A program made the translations under genes and the position numbers. The notes under the pieces are model-generated. The model made no database searches, was not told the origin of the DNA, and worked only from the letters and a program-made list of their open reading frames with translations. Shown piece after piece: positions 7,750 through 17,322 of a stretch of DNA of 64,000 bases. The stretch covers positions 1-64,000 of the forward strand of contig CAYPYG010000012.1 in assembly GCA_964415175.1 (NCBI GenBank), written 5' to 3'. The DNA comes from UBA2231 sp964415175 (GTDB lineage: Bacteria; Elusimicrobiota; Elusimicrobia; Elusimicrobiales; UBA9959). Position 1 is the first letter of the stretch, and every line of letters starts with the position of its first letter.

Positions 7750-8658
7750 ATGGGTATGGTAAAGTCTTGTATAGCGGTGCTGGCGGGCCTGGCGTTCGCC
7801 GGTCCCGCGAGCGGAGAGGGTTTCGAAGCGCGGATAGCCTCGGTCTCGGCCGAACTGTCGGCCGCCGCGGCGGCGCCGGAGATGAAGGACCTCAACCAGA
7901 GGGAGCTGCTGGACCTCATGAGGGACCCCGATCCGGCGGTCAGGAAGGCCGCGCTCAGGAGCGCGCGCTACATGATAAGCTCCCGGACCCTGCAGGAGCG
8001 GGCCATCTGGATGCTCAACGACGGCGGCGAGCCGGAGGACGTGCGGGTGGAGGCCGCCAGGGCCCTTTCCTACGCTTCGCAGGACCGGAATGTGCAGGGC
8101 GTTCTCATGGACGCGTCGCTCTGGGCCGAAACTCCCCTGGCGGTGCGCGTCATGTCGCTCAAGGCGCTCTGGTTCGCGGCCGGAAGTTCGCGGGACCCCC
8201 GCGAGTTCCTCATGGCCACGGTGCGGCGCGCTGAGAACCCCGCGCTCAGGAACGCGGCGGTCTGGGGCCTTTTCGACGCCGCGCGAAACCGCGAGGCGCG
8301 GGAGTTCCTGACGGACCTGCTGGCCGTCCCCGGCGAGCCCGCCTTCCGCCTGGAATGCGTGAAGAGCCTCTACAACGGCGTGCAGGACTGGCGCGTGCAG
8401 GAGGCCCTGTTCCGCGTGATAAACGACGTTAAGGAAGCCGCGGAGGTCCGCGAGGCCGCCATGCTGGCGCTTTCCGGCGCCAACGGCGATTCGCGGGTGC
8501 GCCGCTTCCTGGCCGAAGCCGCGGCCGACAGCGCGGAGACTTTCCTTAAAGTGGCCGCTATAGAGGCGCAGTCCCCGAACCTGTCGAAGATGCGCAGGTT
8601 CTTCCACCTCGGGTTCAAGCCGGTGTACGGGGGTTTCGTCAGCCCGCTGGAGGATTAA
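7750..8658 (+). CDS. Secreted HEAT-repeat protein
   Basis: A 302-residue protein with a signal peptide (about 1-22) and, from residue 50 on, successive alpha-helical repeats of HEAT/PBS-lyase type: D-P-A-V-R-K-A-A-L, E-D-V-R-V-E-A-A-R-A-L, N-P-A-L-R-N-A-A-V and similar units. Such superhelices act as protein-binding scaffolds. The start is preceded by a near-perfect AAGGAGGATC site, and a TAGAAT hexamer lies at 7691-7696. It is a single-gene unit ended by the terminator at 8680. The binding partner is unknown. Confidence 0.75.
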   Translation: MGMVKSCIAVLAGLAFAGPASGEGFEARIASVSAELSAAAAAPEMKDLNQRELLDLMRDPDPAVRKAALRSARYMISSRTLQERAIWMLNDGGEPEDVRVEAARALSYASQDRNVQGVLMDASLWAETPLAVRVMSLKALWFAAGSSRDPREFLMATVRRAENPALRNAAVWGLFDAARNREAREFLTDLLAVPGEPAFRLECVKSLYNGVQDWRVQEALFRVINDVKEAAEVREAAMLALSGANGDSRVRRFLAEAAADSAETFLKVAAIEAQSPNLSKMRRFFHLGFKPVYGGFVSPLED

Positions 8659-8679
8659 ACGAGGCAAGTCGGTCCTGCC

Positions 8680-8715
8680 GGCCGCCGGGGGAGCGCTCCC
8701 CGGCGGCCGCGCTTT
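8680..8715 (+). terminator. Rho-independent terminator
   Basis: GGCCGCCGGGG pairs with CCCCGGCGGCC to form a long GC stem, followed after a few bases by TTTT. It ends the HEAT-repeat gene. Confidence 0.65.
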
Positions 8716-8767
8716 TGCGGGTACGGCGGTATTTATTGTTAAATCCGGTGTAGGTCAGGGAGGCTTA

Positions 8768-10058
8768 ATGAAGGTATCCGTATACGCGTTGCTGCTTTCG
8801 ATGTTTTTCTGCCCGCCGGCGTGCCGGGCCGGCGACGGTCCGTCCGCCGGGGCGGCGCCCCGCACGGGTATGGTGCTGATACCGCCGGGGGAGTTCGTGA
8901 TGGGAGCCGGCGAGGGGGGGGCGGAGCGCCGAGCGACCGGCGCGCAAGGTCTTCCTGGACGCCTTCCTCATGGATAAGTACGAGGTCACGGCCGCCGCCT
9001 ACAGGGTTTACGCGTCGTCGACGGGCGTTAAAATGCCCAGGCAGGCCCATCCCGACGCGGAGAACTACCCGGTGGTGCACGTGGACTGGCGCGAGGCGGC
9101 CGCCTACTGCGCTCATTTCGGCAAGGAACTGCCTACCGAAGCCCAGTGGGAGAAGGCCGCCCGCGGCGGCTCGGCCGGGCTCTTCTCCTTCGGGGACGAC
9201 GCGTCGGAACTCGGCGACTACGCCTGGTTCTGGGGAAATTCCGGCAAGACGATACATCCGGTCGGTCCCAAGAAGCCCAACGCTTACGGGCTCTACGACA
9301 TGCACGGCAACGTGCTCGAGTGGACCGCGGACTGGTACGACGCCGGCTATTACGCTTCCGCCCCCGCCGCCGATCCGCCCGGTCCCGCCTCGGGAAAGGA
9401 GAAGTCCGTCCGCGGCGGCTCGGCCTTCGTCAGCGCGGACCTCTGCCGTTCCTCCGCGCGCATGAAAAGCGAGCCCTCCAACCGCTACAGCGTCAGGGGT
9501 TTCCGCTGCGCGGTCCCCTTCCGGTCCGCCGGGGGGCCGGTCGTCTCGGTGGAGAACGGGGCCGAAAAACTGTCCATGCCGCCGCCGATGGAGGCCGCGC
9601 TGAAAGCCTTTAACCCGGAGTTCAGGACCTGGGAGACGTCCGACTTCACTCCCACCGTGCGCTCCGGCGGGCGCAAGGCGCGGGTGCAGGCGGTCTTCGC
9701 CCTCGTGCTCGACGTCAACGGCGACGGGGTCCCGGACGCGATAGTCGACGGCCGCGACGGCCGGGAGGCGCTCCTGCTGGGCCTGATATCGGCCAAGGAC
9801 GGGTCCTACCGGGCGCTGAAGCTGCGCGGCCGGCCGTTGGAGGACCCCGCGGCCTCGGTGCATTTCAACGACGGCGTGAAGGAGACCGGGCTCAACTATT
9901 ATCTCTGGCCGGTCCAGGACCCCGTGCCCGGCGGTCCTGTCTTCACGATAGGCATACCGCAGGAGACGGACGCCGGGGGCGGGCTGCTTAAAGACGGCGG
10001 GATGATAGATTACGTGTTCGAGGGCGGCGGGTTCAGGGAAGAGGCCGGGGAGATATAG
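8768..10058 (+). CDS. Formylglycine-generating-enzyme-like (SUMF1) secreted protein, frameshifted
   Basis: The N-terminal part (signal peptide, then G-M-V-L-I-P-P-G-E-F-V-M-G) starts at 8768 after a GGGAGG site, but the frame is broken in a run of eight G at 8914-8921. Deleting one G joins it to the downstream frame, which reads E-R-P-A-R-K-V-F-L-D-A-F-L-M-D-K-Y-E-V-T as expected for the family. The sulfatase-modifying-factor domain continues to about 9530 with N-V-L-E-W-T-A-D-W and S-V-R-G-F-R-C. A further C-terminal region contains an EF-hand-like loop, D-V-N-G-D-G-V-P-D. Without repair, only a product starting near 8970 would be made. Sequencing error, a true mutation, or slippage or phase variation are all possible. 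Confidence 0.75.
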
Positions 10059-10090
10059 CCGCGGACCCGTATGCTGTATTTTGTGCCGAT

Positions 10091-11329
10091 ATGACGGATC
10101 CCGCCGCGCTGCGAACGGCCTCTCTTTTCCGCGAAGAGGAGCTCGAGGGTGAAAGGAAGATAAACCGCCTTCGCCTGGCCGGCATCTTCGCCTTCTTCCT
10201 CAACGAGATGTTCGTCTACCACGGCCTCGGGGCCGTGGACGCCGCTTTCCACGTCAAAGCCTTGACGGTCTGCGCCTCCTGGACGACCGCCGCCGCCGCG
10301 CTCTGGTACGCGGTGAACCGCCGGGGCCTTTATCACCGGGCGGTCAAGTACGCGGTTTCCGCCGCCGACGCCCTCTTCCTCTCCTGGCTGCTGGTGAACG
10401 GCGACGGGCCCTCCAGCCCGATGGTGCCGGCCTTCTACGTCCTGACAGCCTTTTCGGCGCTGCGCTACAGCCGGAAGGCCACTTTCGCCTGCGCGGCCTT
10501 CTCCGCGGCGGCCTTCCTGGCGCTCCAGTACGAGGCCGCGGGCCGCCGGCCGGACCTGGCGCTCCCCGCTTACGCCGTGGGCGTACATATGCTTTCGATG
10601 CTGCTGATGGGCGCCGCCGCCGGGCACGTGGTCTCGCAGCTGCGGTCCCTCGTGGACCGGGCGCTGAGCACGCTGATGGCCCGCCAGCGCGCCGAGGACG
10701 CGCTGAGCCGCTATGTCTCGCGCCAGGTCGCCTCCCATATCCTCGCCGGGGAGAGGGAGGTCTGGCTGGCCGGCAGCCGCCGCGAGGTGACCGTGCTGAT
10801 GTCGGACATACGGGGCTTCACGCCGCTGTCGGAGAAGATGGACCCCGAGGAACTTGTCGCGCTGCTCAACCGCTATTTCAAGGTGATGATAGACATCGTG
10901 TTCAGGCATGACGGTATGCTGGACAAGTTCGTCGGCGACGAGATCATGGTGGTCTTCGGCGCCCCGCTGGACCAGCCCGACGCCGGGGGCCGGGCGGTAA
11001 GATGCGCCGCGGAGATGCAGAAGGCCATGGCGGACTTCAACGCCGCCCAGCGCGCCTCCGGCGGGCCGGAGCTGGGCGTGGGGATAGCGGTGCATTCGGG
11101 GCCGGTGGTCGCCGGCAATGTCGGCTCCGAGACCCGGATGGATTACACCGTGATGGGCGACACCGTGAACCTGACCCAGCGCATGCAGTCCCGCGCCGCG
11201 GCCGGCAAAGTGCTGGTCTCGGACGCCGCCAGGGCCCGGGCCGGCGAGGGATTTTCCTACGCCGAGCTGGAACCCTTCCAGGTGAAAGGCCGTCAGGAAC
11301 CGGTAAAGGCTTTCGAACTGCTCTTCTGA
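10091..11329 (+). CDS. Membrane-bound class III adenylate/guanylate cyclase
   Basis: A 412-residue protein with about six membrane segments (residues 28-185), a short linker, and a class III cyclase catalytic domain (about 228-412). The two metal-binding aspartates are present: D239 in S-D-I-R-G-F-T and D283 in K-F-V-G-D-E. K279, and the later M-D-Y-T-V-M-G-D-T-V-N segment, fit purine recognition of the adenylate cyclase type. It should make cAMP at the membrane, with the N-terminal region sensing a membrane or external cue. It is a single gene followed by a bidirectional terminator. Confidence 0.85.
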   Translation: MTDPAALRTASLFREEELEGERKINRLRLAGIFAFFLNEMFVYHGLGAVDAAFHVKALTVCASWTTAAAALWYAVNRRGLYHRAVKYAVSAADALFLSWLLVNGDGPSSPMVPAFYVLTAFSALRYSRKATFACAAFSAAAFLALQYEAAGRRPDLALPAYAVGVHMLSMLLMGAAAGHVVSQLRSLVDRALSTLMARQRAEDALSRYVSRQVASHILAGEREVWLAGSRREVTVLMSDIRGFTPLSEKMDPEELVALLNRYFKVMIDIVFRHDGMLDKFVGDEIMVVFGAPLDQPDAGGRAVRCAAEMQKAMADFNAAQRASGGPELGVGIAVHSGPVVAGNVGSETRMDYTVMGDTVNLTQRMQSRAAAGKVLVSDAARARAGEGFSYAELEPFQVKGRQEPVKAFELLF

Positions 11330-11336
11330 CCGCGAT

Positions 11337-11381
11337 AAAAAAAGAGCGGCGGGACACGCGGGTCCCGCCGTTCCTTTTTTT
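11337..11381. terminator. Bidirectional Rho-independent terminator
   Basis: CGGCGGGAC pairs with GTCCCGCCG. An A-run precedes and a T-run follows, so it can end both the cyclase gene (plus) and glnA (minus). Confidence 0.85.
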
Positions 11382-11392
11382 GTCCGCCTCCC

Positions 11393-12844
11393 TCAGAACT
11401 TGTGCCAGAGCATCTGCGTCGTGACGTCGTGGTGGAAGAGCACCTCGGAGGTCTTGACGATGCCGCCGAGCTCCTTGGGGCTGCGGTCCGCGGCGGCCTG
11501 CTTGTGGGCGGCGTACTTCTCGTGCGGCGCCTCGCCCAGCGCGTCCCTGAGGAAGTCGCTGCCGCGGTAGAGACGTATCGCGTCGTGTATGTTGCCCGGG
11601 AGGTGCCGCACCCGGTCGCGCTTGCCCTCCTCCTTCGTCAGCGGCCTGCCGTCGAGCGCGGTGCTCAGCAGGGCGTACAGCGCCAGGTAGGGGTTGGCGT
11701 CGGGGCCGACCGAGCGTATCTCCAGCCTGGCCGAGCGCTCGTTGCCGGCGGGGATGCGTATCATCGCGCTGCGGTCCACGGCCGAGACCTTTATCTGGTT
11801 CGGGGCCTCGAAACGCGGGTCCAGCCGGCGGTAGGCGTTCACGCTGGAGTTGAGTATCAGAGAGAGTTCCTGGGCGTGATTGAGCAGGCGCGAACAGGCG
11901 TCCCAACCCGCCTTCGAGATCCCCTCCTCCCCTTTCCCGTCGTAGAAGAGGTTCCTGCCGTCCTTTGAGAACGAGAGGTTCAGGTGCATGCCGCTGCCGT
12001 TGACGCCGCTGACCGGCTTGGGCAGGAACGTCGCGGTCAGGCCCATGTTGGCGGCCACCTGCCGGCAGACCAGCTTGTAGAGCTGTATCAGGTCGCAGGC
12101 CCGCACGGCGTGCGCGTGCGAGAAGTTCAGCTCGAACTGCGAGGGGGCGACCTCCGGGTGGTCCTTCTCGTTGCGGAAGCCCATCGCGCGCTGCGCCTCG
12201 GCGGCGGTGTCGATGAACTTCTTGAGCGGGTCCAGCGGCAGCGAGTGGTAGTAGCCGCCGGTGGAGATCAGCTCGAAGCCGTGCCGCTCGTCGTAGTTCT
12301 GCTCGGCGTTGAGGCCTTTCATCACGAAGCCCTCGACCTCGGCGGCGACATCGGCCGTCAGGCCGCGCTTCTTCTTCAGGTCGGAGGTGAAGCGGACCAG
12401 GCGCGCCCGGAAGTCGGAGTCGTAGAGCGACTTGTCCCGGTTGAGGACGGTGCCGAAGATCATCACCTTGCCGGGGCCGAACACGTCGGAAGGCAGCCAG
12501 AAGATGCTGCCCCAGTCTATGCCCAGGCGCAGGTCGCTCTCGCGCTGCGCGGAGAACCCGCGGATGGAGGAGCCGTCGAAGGTCAGGTTGTCGTTGGCCG
12601 AGAGGAAGAACTGCTTGTCGTAGTCCAGCATGTGGAAGCGGCCCTCGATGTCCGTGAAGCAGACCGTCACGGCCTTGAGGTGCTTCTCCTTGCGCAGGTA
12701 GTCCGTGTACTTCTTTTCCAGCGCGGCCGGGGAGAGCCGCTCCGCCGCTTCGGCGGCCTCTATGTTGAGCGCCTCCAGTTCGTCGTAAGGTATCTCCAGG
12801 AACTTCTTGAGCCCGGAACACTCGCCGCCGGCGGTCCTGTTCAT
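11393..12844 (-). CDS. glnA: Glutamine synthetase
   Basis: A 483-residue class I glutamine synthetase, making glutamine from glutamate, ammonia and ATP. Visible motifs are F-D-G-S-S-I-R-G-F, the metal-binding E-V-A-P-S-Q-F-E-L-N, the N-G-S-G-M-H-L-N ATP/glutamate segment, N-A-Y-R-R-L-D-P, and R-I-P-A-G-N-E-R-S-A-R-L-E-I-R. I see no canonical adenylylation-site tyrosine loop near the C-terminus, so it is probably not regulated by adenylylation. It has a GGAGG site and its own sigma-70-type promoter; no sigma-54 promoter is visible. Since the sequence is divergent from the commonest forms, a glutamine-synthetase-like enzyme for another amine cannot be excluded. Confidence 0.88.
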   Translation of the reverse strand: MNRTAGGECSGLKKFLEIPYDELEALNIEAAEAAERLSPAALEKKYTDYLRKEKHLKAVTVCFTDIEGRFHMLDYDKQFFLSANDNLTFDGSSIRGFSAQRESDLRLGIDWGSIFWLPSDVFGPGKVMIFGTVLNRDKSLYDSDFRARLVRFTSDLKKKRGLTADVAAEVEGFVMKGLNAEQNYDERHGFELISTGGYYHSLPLDPLKKFIDTAAEAQRAMGFRNEKDHPEVAPSQFELNFSHAHAVRACDLIQLYKLVCRQVAANMGLTATFLPKPVSGVNGSGMHLNLSFSKDGRNLFYDGKGEEGISKAGWDACSRLLNHAQELSLILNSSVNAYRRLDPRFEAPNQIKVSAVDRSAMIRIPAGNERSARLEIRSVGPDANPYLALYALLSTALDGRPLTKEEGKRDRVRHLPGNIHDAIRLYRGSDFLRDALGEAPHEKYAAHKQAAADRSPKELGGIVKTSEVLFHHDVTTQMLWHKF

Positions 12845-12885
12845 AATCCTCCGTAGTTATACTAAAAATCAGGAAAGTTAATATA

Positions 12886-12913
12886 AATATAGCACAAATT
12901 AAGCTAAAGTCAA
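12886..12913 (-). promoter_or_regulatory. Sigma-70-type promoter of glnA
   Basis: On the minus strand TTGACT (12908-12913) and TATATT (12886-12891) are separated by 16 bases in an AT-rich intergenic stretch. Confidence 0.6.
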
Positions 12914-12942
12914 TAGGGGTTGTCTTAAATCAAGGTGTATTT

Positions 12943-12972
12943 TTGCGAATCCGGCCGCGAATGAACTATAAT
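12943..12972 (+). promoter_or_regulatory. Sigma-70-type promoter of pyk
   Basis: TTGCGA and TATAAT with an 18-base spacer, about 83 bases before the pyruvate kinase start. Confidence 0.6.
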
Positions 12973-13055
12973 ATAAGGAAAGATGACCGCTCATACCGCC
13001 GGCTGAAGCTTCCCCTTCACAATTTCGACCATTGAAAGAGCCCATAAGGAGCCCT

Positions 13056-14576
13056 ATGATACAAGTGTCTACGCCGCCCGTCGCCCAGGCCTTCCGCAGG
13101 ACCAAGATGATCTGCACCATCGGACCCGCCTCCGAGAACCCCGACTGTATCCGCGGCCTCGTCCGCGAGGGCATGAACGTCGCGCGCATAAATTTCTCGC
13201 ACTGCAAGTACGACGAGGCTCTGGCCCGTCTTAAGATGCTGCGCGAGGCCCGCGCCGAGCTGGGCGTGCCGCTGGCCATAATGCTCGACACCAAGGGTCC
13301 CGAGGTGCGCATGTTCGGCTACAGCCGGCCGGTCATGCTGGCCAAGGGCGACACGCTCTACATAGAGAGCACCGACAAGCAGCCCGACCAGGTCGCCGAG
13401 CTGCCGCCGGAGGACAAGCGCTTCTACACCAACCTGCCCCGCATCAACAAGCTCTGCCGCGTCGGCTCGCGCGTGCTGCTGCAGGACGGCTTCATCGAGG
13501 CCGAGGTCACGCGGCTGCACGAGACCTTCCCCGGCGCCGTTACCGTGCGCGTGCTCAACGAGGGGCGCCTCAAGGACAAGGCCCACCTGGCCGTGCCCGG
13601 CGCGGACTACCCGATCCCTTTCATGTCCGAGAAGGACAAGGCCGACATCCGCTTCGCGGTCGAGAACGCTTTCGAGTACATAGCGCTGTCCTTCGTCAGG
13701 ACCTCGCGCGACATAGAGGACGTGCGCGAGCTCATAAAGTCGGTCGACCCGGCCTCCGGCATCCGCCTCATCGCCAAGATAGAGGACAAGCAGGCCCTGG
13801 CCAATATCTACGACATCATCCGCGACTCCGACGGCATAATGATAGCGCGCGGCGACCTGGGCATCGAGGTGCCGATAGAGGAGCTGCCGGGACTCCAGAA
13901 GAACATCATCAAGCGCTGCTACCTGGCCGGCAAGCCGGTCATAGTGGCGACGCAGATGCTCGAATCGATGACCGAGAAGCCCTACCCCACCCGCGCCGAG
14001 GTGACCGACATCGCCAACGCCGTGCTGGAGCTTTCCTCGGCGGTCATGCTCTCGGGCGAGACGGCCAACGGCGCGCACCCCGAGCGCGTCGCCAACATGA
14101 TGGGCCGCATCATCGACCGCGCGGAGGCGGGCATAGACTACCGCACGCTGGCCCGCATCACGCACGACTACGTCGAGCGCGACAATATCACCAATATCAT
14201 GGCCTACGGCTCGGTGGAGACCGCGCACGACTGGAACGCCAAGGCCATAGCCGTGGTGACCGCCAGCGGCATAGGCGCGCGGGCGCTGTCCAAGTTCCGC
14301 CCGATAATACCGATCTACGCCTTCACCCACCACGAGCAGGTCTATCACCAGATGGCGCTCAACTGGGGAGTGGTCCCTTTCCTCATGGAGAAGCCCGACG
14401 GCCAGCGCTTCAGCGACGTGGCCAAGCGCATCATGGACCTGCTCAGGAAGCGCGGCCTCATCGCCAACGGCGAGAAGCTCGTGTTCATGGCGTCGAGCCC
14501 CTTCGGCAAGGGGCGCCCGACCAACACGATGCGCTGCGAAGTCGTCGGCGACGACGCCTTCCACGACGAGACCTGA
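13056..14576 (+). CDS. pyk: Pyruvate kinase
   Basis: A 506-residue enzyme converting phosphoenolpyruvate and ADP to pyruvate and ATP in glycolysis. The N-terminus has T-K-M-I-C-T-I-G-P-A-S; the barrel carries N-V-A-R-I-N-F-S-H, L-D-T-K-G-P-E-V-R, the signature A-K-I-E-D-K-Q-A with its catalytic lysine, I-M-I-A-R-G-D-L-G-I-E-V, and V-M-L-S-G-E-T-A-N-G. The ATG is preceded by AAGGAG; an upstream TTG at 13032 is less likely. It is a single-gene unit with a strong promoter, divergent from glnA. The C-terminal domain that usually binds allosteric effectors is complete. Confidence 0.95.
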   Translation: MIQVSTPPVAQAFRRTKMICTIGPASENPDCIRGLVREGMNVARINFSHCKYDEALARLKMLREARAELGVPLAIMLDTKGPEVRMFGYSRPVMLAKGDTLYIESTDKQPDQVAELPPEDKRFYTNLPRINKLCRVGSRVLLQDGFIEAEVTRLHETFPGAVTVRVLNEGRLKDKAHLAVPGADYPIPFMSEKDKADIRFAVENAFEYIALSFVRTSRDIEDVRELIKSVDPASGIRLIAKIEDKQALANIYDIIRDSDGIMIARGDLGIEVPIEELPGLQKNIIKRCYLAGKPVIVATQMLESMTEKPYPTRAEVTDIANAVLELSSAVMLSGETANGAHPERVANMMGRIIDRAEAGIDYRTLARITHDYVERDNITNIMAYGSVETAHDWNAKAIAVVTASGIGARALSKFRPIIPIYAFTHHEQVYHQMALNWGVVPFLMEKPDGQRFSDVAKRIMDLLRKRGLIANGEKLVFMASSPFGKGRPTNTMRCEVVGDDAFHDET

Positions 14577-14620
14577 GCGCCCGGCCCGGCGGGCCGCGCA
14601 ATGCTAGAATATAGCCCTGT

Positions 14621-15955
14621 ATGAAGGACGGAAAGGTCAGGCGCAGCGTAAGGGCGTCCGTGAAGGACGGCGTGGCCTGGGCCGGCATGACCGGCTTCGT
14701 GGAGCCGTACCTGATCCCTTTCGCCCTGGCCCTGGGCGCCTCCAATCCCGCCATCGGCTTCCTGCGCGCCGCGCCGCCCCTGGCGGCGTCGCTGGCGCAG
14801 CTCCTCAACGAGAAAATGATACTGGCCCTGGGCAGCTGCCGCCGCGCCGTGCGGCTGGACGTGCTGGCGCAGGCGCTTTCGCTCTTCGCCGCCGCCGCCG
14901 CCGGCCTGCTGCCCGCGCGCTGGGCCGTGCCCTGCCTGGCGCTGGCGATGGTGGCCTACACGGTCTCGGGCAATCTCGCGGGCCCGCCCTGGGCGGCGCT
15001 GATGGGGGAATACATCCCCGCCTCGCGCCGCGGGGCCTTCTTCGGCTTCCGCAACCAGGTGGTCGGGGTCAGTTTCTTCGCCGCCAGCCTGGCGGCCGCC
15101 AAGTTCCTCAAGTTCTATCCCGGCGTCGCCGCTTTCTCGGCGCTGTTCGCGGCCGCCGGGGTCCTCCGGCTGCTCTCTTTCCGCTTCATCGGCGGCATGT
15201 ACGAGCGCCCTTCGGGCTGTCATATGCCGCGGCCCGCTTCGGCCGCGCCGGCCGCGCCGCGCGACCCGGCCGGTCGCAGCGCTCCCGGCACCGATCGCGG
15301 ACAATGCCGCCCTGATCCGTCGCTCACGCCTTTCCTGCTGTCGATCTTCGCTGCGATGTTCTCGGTCTTCCTCGCCGCCCCTTATTTCAGCGTCTACCTG
15401 CTCAGGGACCTGGAGTACGGCTATGTGCCCTACATGATGGTGATGACCTCCGGGCAGATAGTGACCTACCTGGTGATGAGGCGCTGGGGGTGGCTGGCGG
15501 ATTCCTTCGGCAGCGTGCGGGTGCTGCGCTTCGCTTTCCTCTCCATACCGCTGGTCCCGCTGCTGTGGGCGCTGGCGCCGTCCTTCCACTGGCTGCTGGC
15601 GGCGGAGCTCTTCTCGGGGATAGTCTGGGCCGCCTACGGCATGGGCACCAATAACTTCATCTACGAGCTGGGGGGGATCTCGCTGAGGGCGCGCTACAAC
15701 GCGCTGTTCGGTTTCACCGCCTGCCTCGGCCAGTTCGCGGGCGCGCTGGCCGGCGGCTACCTCTACGGCTCGCTGCCGGGCGAGGCTTTCGTCACGCTGC
15801 TTTACATCAGCGCCGGCCTCAGGCTGGCGGCGGCGGTCCCTTTCTTCCGCGGCGTGCGGGAGCGCGACGTGCCCGGCGGGCACAAGCCGGGCTTCCTGCT
15901 GGCGGCCATCGGTTTCCGCTCGGTGGACGTGTACCCGGTCCCTCCGGGGAAGTGA
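14621..15955 (+). CDS. Major facilitator superfamily transporter
   Basis: A 444-residue membrane protein with about 12 hydrophobic segments and a long Ala/Pro-rich cytoplasmic loop (about 200-230) between the two six-helix halves, as in the major facilitator superfamily. The E-Y-I-P-A-S-R-R-G-A-F-F-G-F segment after helix 4 fits the family's conserved loop. The substrate cannot be inferred. A TAGAAT -10 hexamer ends ten bases before the ATG and there is no ribosome-binding site, so a very short or absent leader is likely. Confidence 0.7.
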   Translation: MKDGKVRRSVRASVKDGVAWAGMTGFVEPYLIPFALALGASNPAIGFLRAAPPLAASLAQLLNEKMILALGSCRRAVRLDVLAQALSLFAAAAAGLLPARWAVPCLALAMVAYTVSGNLAGPPWAALMGEYIPASRRGAFFGFRNQVVGVSFFAASLAAAKFLKFYPGVAAFSALFAAAGVLRLLSFRFIGGMYERPSGCHMPRPASAAPAAPRDPAGRSAPGTDRGQCRPDPSLTPFLLSIFAAMFSVFLAAPYFSVYLLRDLEYGYVPYMMVMTSGQIVTYLVMRRWGWLADSFGSVRVLRFAFLSIPLVPLLWALAPSFHWLLAAELFSGIVWAAYGMGTNNFIYELGGISLRARYNALFGFTACLGQFAGALAGGYLYGSLPGEAFVTLLYISAGLRLAAAVPFFRGVRERDVPGGHKPGFLLAAIGFRSVDVYPVPPGK

Positions 15956-15986
15956 CGGGTCCCGTTTTAGCGGGGTTCGGGAGAGG

Positions 15987-17285
15987 TCAGGCGTCCCAGT
16001 ACGCTTCTTCCAGGCTGGCTTCGCGCTCCGGAAGGCCGCGCGCGAGGCGCGGGGAGTTCTGGGCCAGCACCTCGTAGCTGACCCGGTTGGCGTACTTGGC
16101 TATCTGCGAGAGAGAGGAGTAGGTCAGCGAGTTTTCCAGGTTCTTGGTGGAATTCGGCACCTTGGTCCTGTGGTACTTGCGGGCGCCCATGTCGTGCAGC
16201 AGCGCGGCCAGCGCGCCGTCGCCGGCGCCGTTGGTGTTGCGTATCAGGCCCGGCCCGCCCATGAACGGGTTGATGTGCGTGTATATCTTTACCGGCTTTT
16301 CGCAGTCCGACCTGCGCATCGGCCTGCTGAACTCGAACCTGTTGTACTCGGCTATCGCCTTGCTGTGCAGCTCGTAGCTCGTCTGCCGGGCGAAACGCTC
16401 GTCCACCCAGCCCGCCAGGTAGAGGCCGTGCTCGCCCACCGTCAGCAGCGCCAGGTCGGTCAGTCCCAGCGCCTTGTCGGCCGCCAGCAGCGGGTCCTGC
16501 TCGCCGGTCAGCGCCAGCGCCTCCTGGTCGTTCATCGCCACCACGGTGACGCGGTCCTTTATGAAGTCGCGGAAGAAATCCCTCTTCGACCCTATCAGCG
16601 AGGCCGTGCCCAGCGTCATGACGACGGGCACCCTGGCCTTCAGTGCTATGTCGCAGGCGCGCAGCGCGGCCGCGAAGATGGGGTCGGACTCGGACCGCAG
16701 CAGGTAGGCCGAGATCAGCAGCGCCGAGGCCTTCTCCACCACTTCCGCCGGCACCGACTCCGGCCTGAGATCGTTCATGCAGCCCTTGCTGATGCCGAAG
16801 GTGCGCTCGCCGTCGGGGGTGACGAAGCACATCGCCCGGCCCATCGGGTTGTCCGAGGGCTGCAGCCAGGCCAGGTCCACCTTGGAGCTGGTGTTGCGTA
16901 TGTACTTGAAGGCGTAATCGCCCAGCGTGATGTTCCGCTTGATGGCGCCCAGGGCTATGGAACGCTCGTCGGAGAGTATCGAATAGTTGTGCAGCGTGTT
17001 GCCGACCGAGCCGCCGGCGAATTCGCCGCGGATGCGGCCCGCGGACTTTAGCTCGTTGTAGATGGCCTCGGCCGCCGCGTCGGCCAGGATCTGCGACTCG
17101 CCTTTCCTGAGGCCGTGCCGGGCGAGGAACCCGGGCTCTACGGCGCATTCTATGTCCACCAGCAGCTGGTCCATGCCCACGAGGTAGAAAGGCTCGTCCT
17201 GCACGTAATGCGGGTCCGCGCTCTCCCTGCCCTTCTCGGTGACGGGGAAGTAATGCTTGTTCTTTCTTTTGCCGGGGAATTTCAT
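15987..17285 (-). CDS. gsk: Inosine-guanosine kinase
   Basis: A 432-residue PfkB-family sugar/nucleoside kinase closely resembling enterobacterial Gsk along its whole length. It starts M-K-F-P-G-K-R-K, contains G-G-S-V-G-N-T-L-H-N-Y-S, the anion-hole and catalytic segment N-T-N-G-A-G-D-G-A-L-A-A-L-L-H-D, and ends R-G-L-P-E-R-E-A-S-L-E-E-A-Y-W-D. It phosphorylates inosine and guanosine for purine salvage. The start is fixed by this N-terminal match; a longer open frame upstream is not coding. A -10-like TATCAT lies upstream on the minus strand. Confidence 0.93.
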   Translation of the reverse strand: MKFPGKRKNKHYFPVTEKGRESADPHYVQDEPFYLVGMDQLLVDIECAVEPGFLARHGLRKGESQILADAAAEAIYNELKSAGRIRGEFAGGSVGNTLHNYSILSDERSIALGAIKRNITLGDYAFKYIRNTSSKVDLAWLQPSDNPMGRAMCFVTPDGERTFGISKGCMNDLRPESVPAEVVEKASALLISAYLLRSESDPIFAAALRACDIALKARVPVVMTLGTASLIGSKRDFFRDFIKDRVTVVAMNDQEALALTGEQDPLLAADKALGLTDLALLTVGEHGLYLAGWVDERFARQTSYELHSKAIAEYNRFEFSRPMRRSDCEKPVKIYTHINPFMGGPGLIRNTNGAGDGALAALLHDMGARKYHRTKVPNSTKNLENSLTYSSLSQIAKYANRVSYEVLAQNSPRLARGLPEREASLEEAYWDA

Positions 17286-17322
17286 CGTCGTAGAGGCGTC
17301 CCGTATATGATACAAAGTTGCG

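Noticed and set aside
12845..12960. Possible sigma-54 promoter for glnA
   Set aside because: No GG-N10-GC pattern found; a sigma-70-type promoter fits instead.
13017..14564. 515-codon minus-strand open frame opposite pyruvate kinase
   Set aside because: Shadow of a strongly conserved gene on the other strand.
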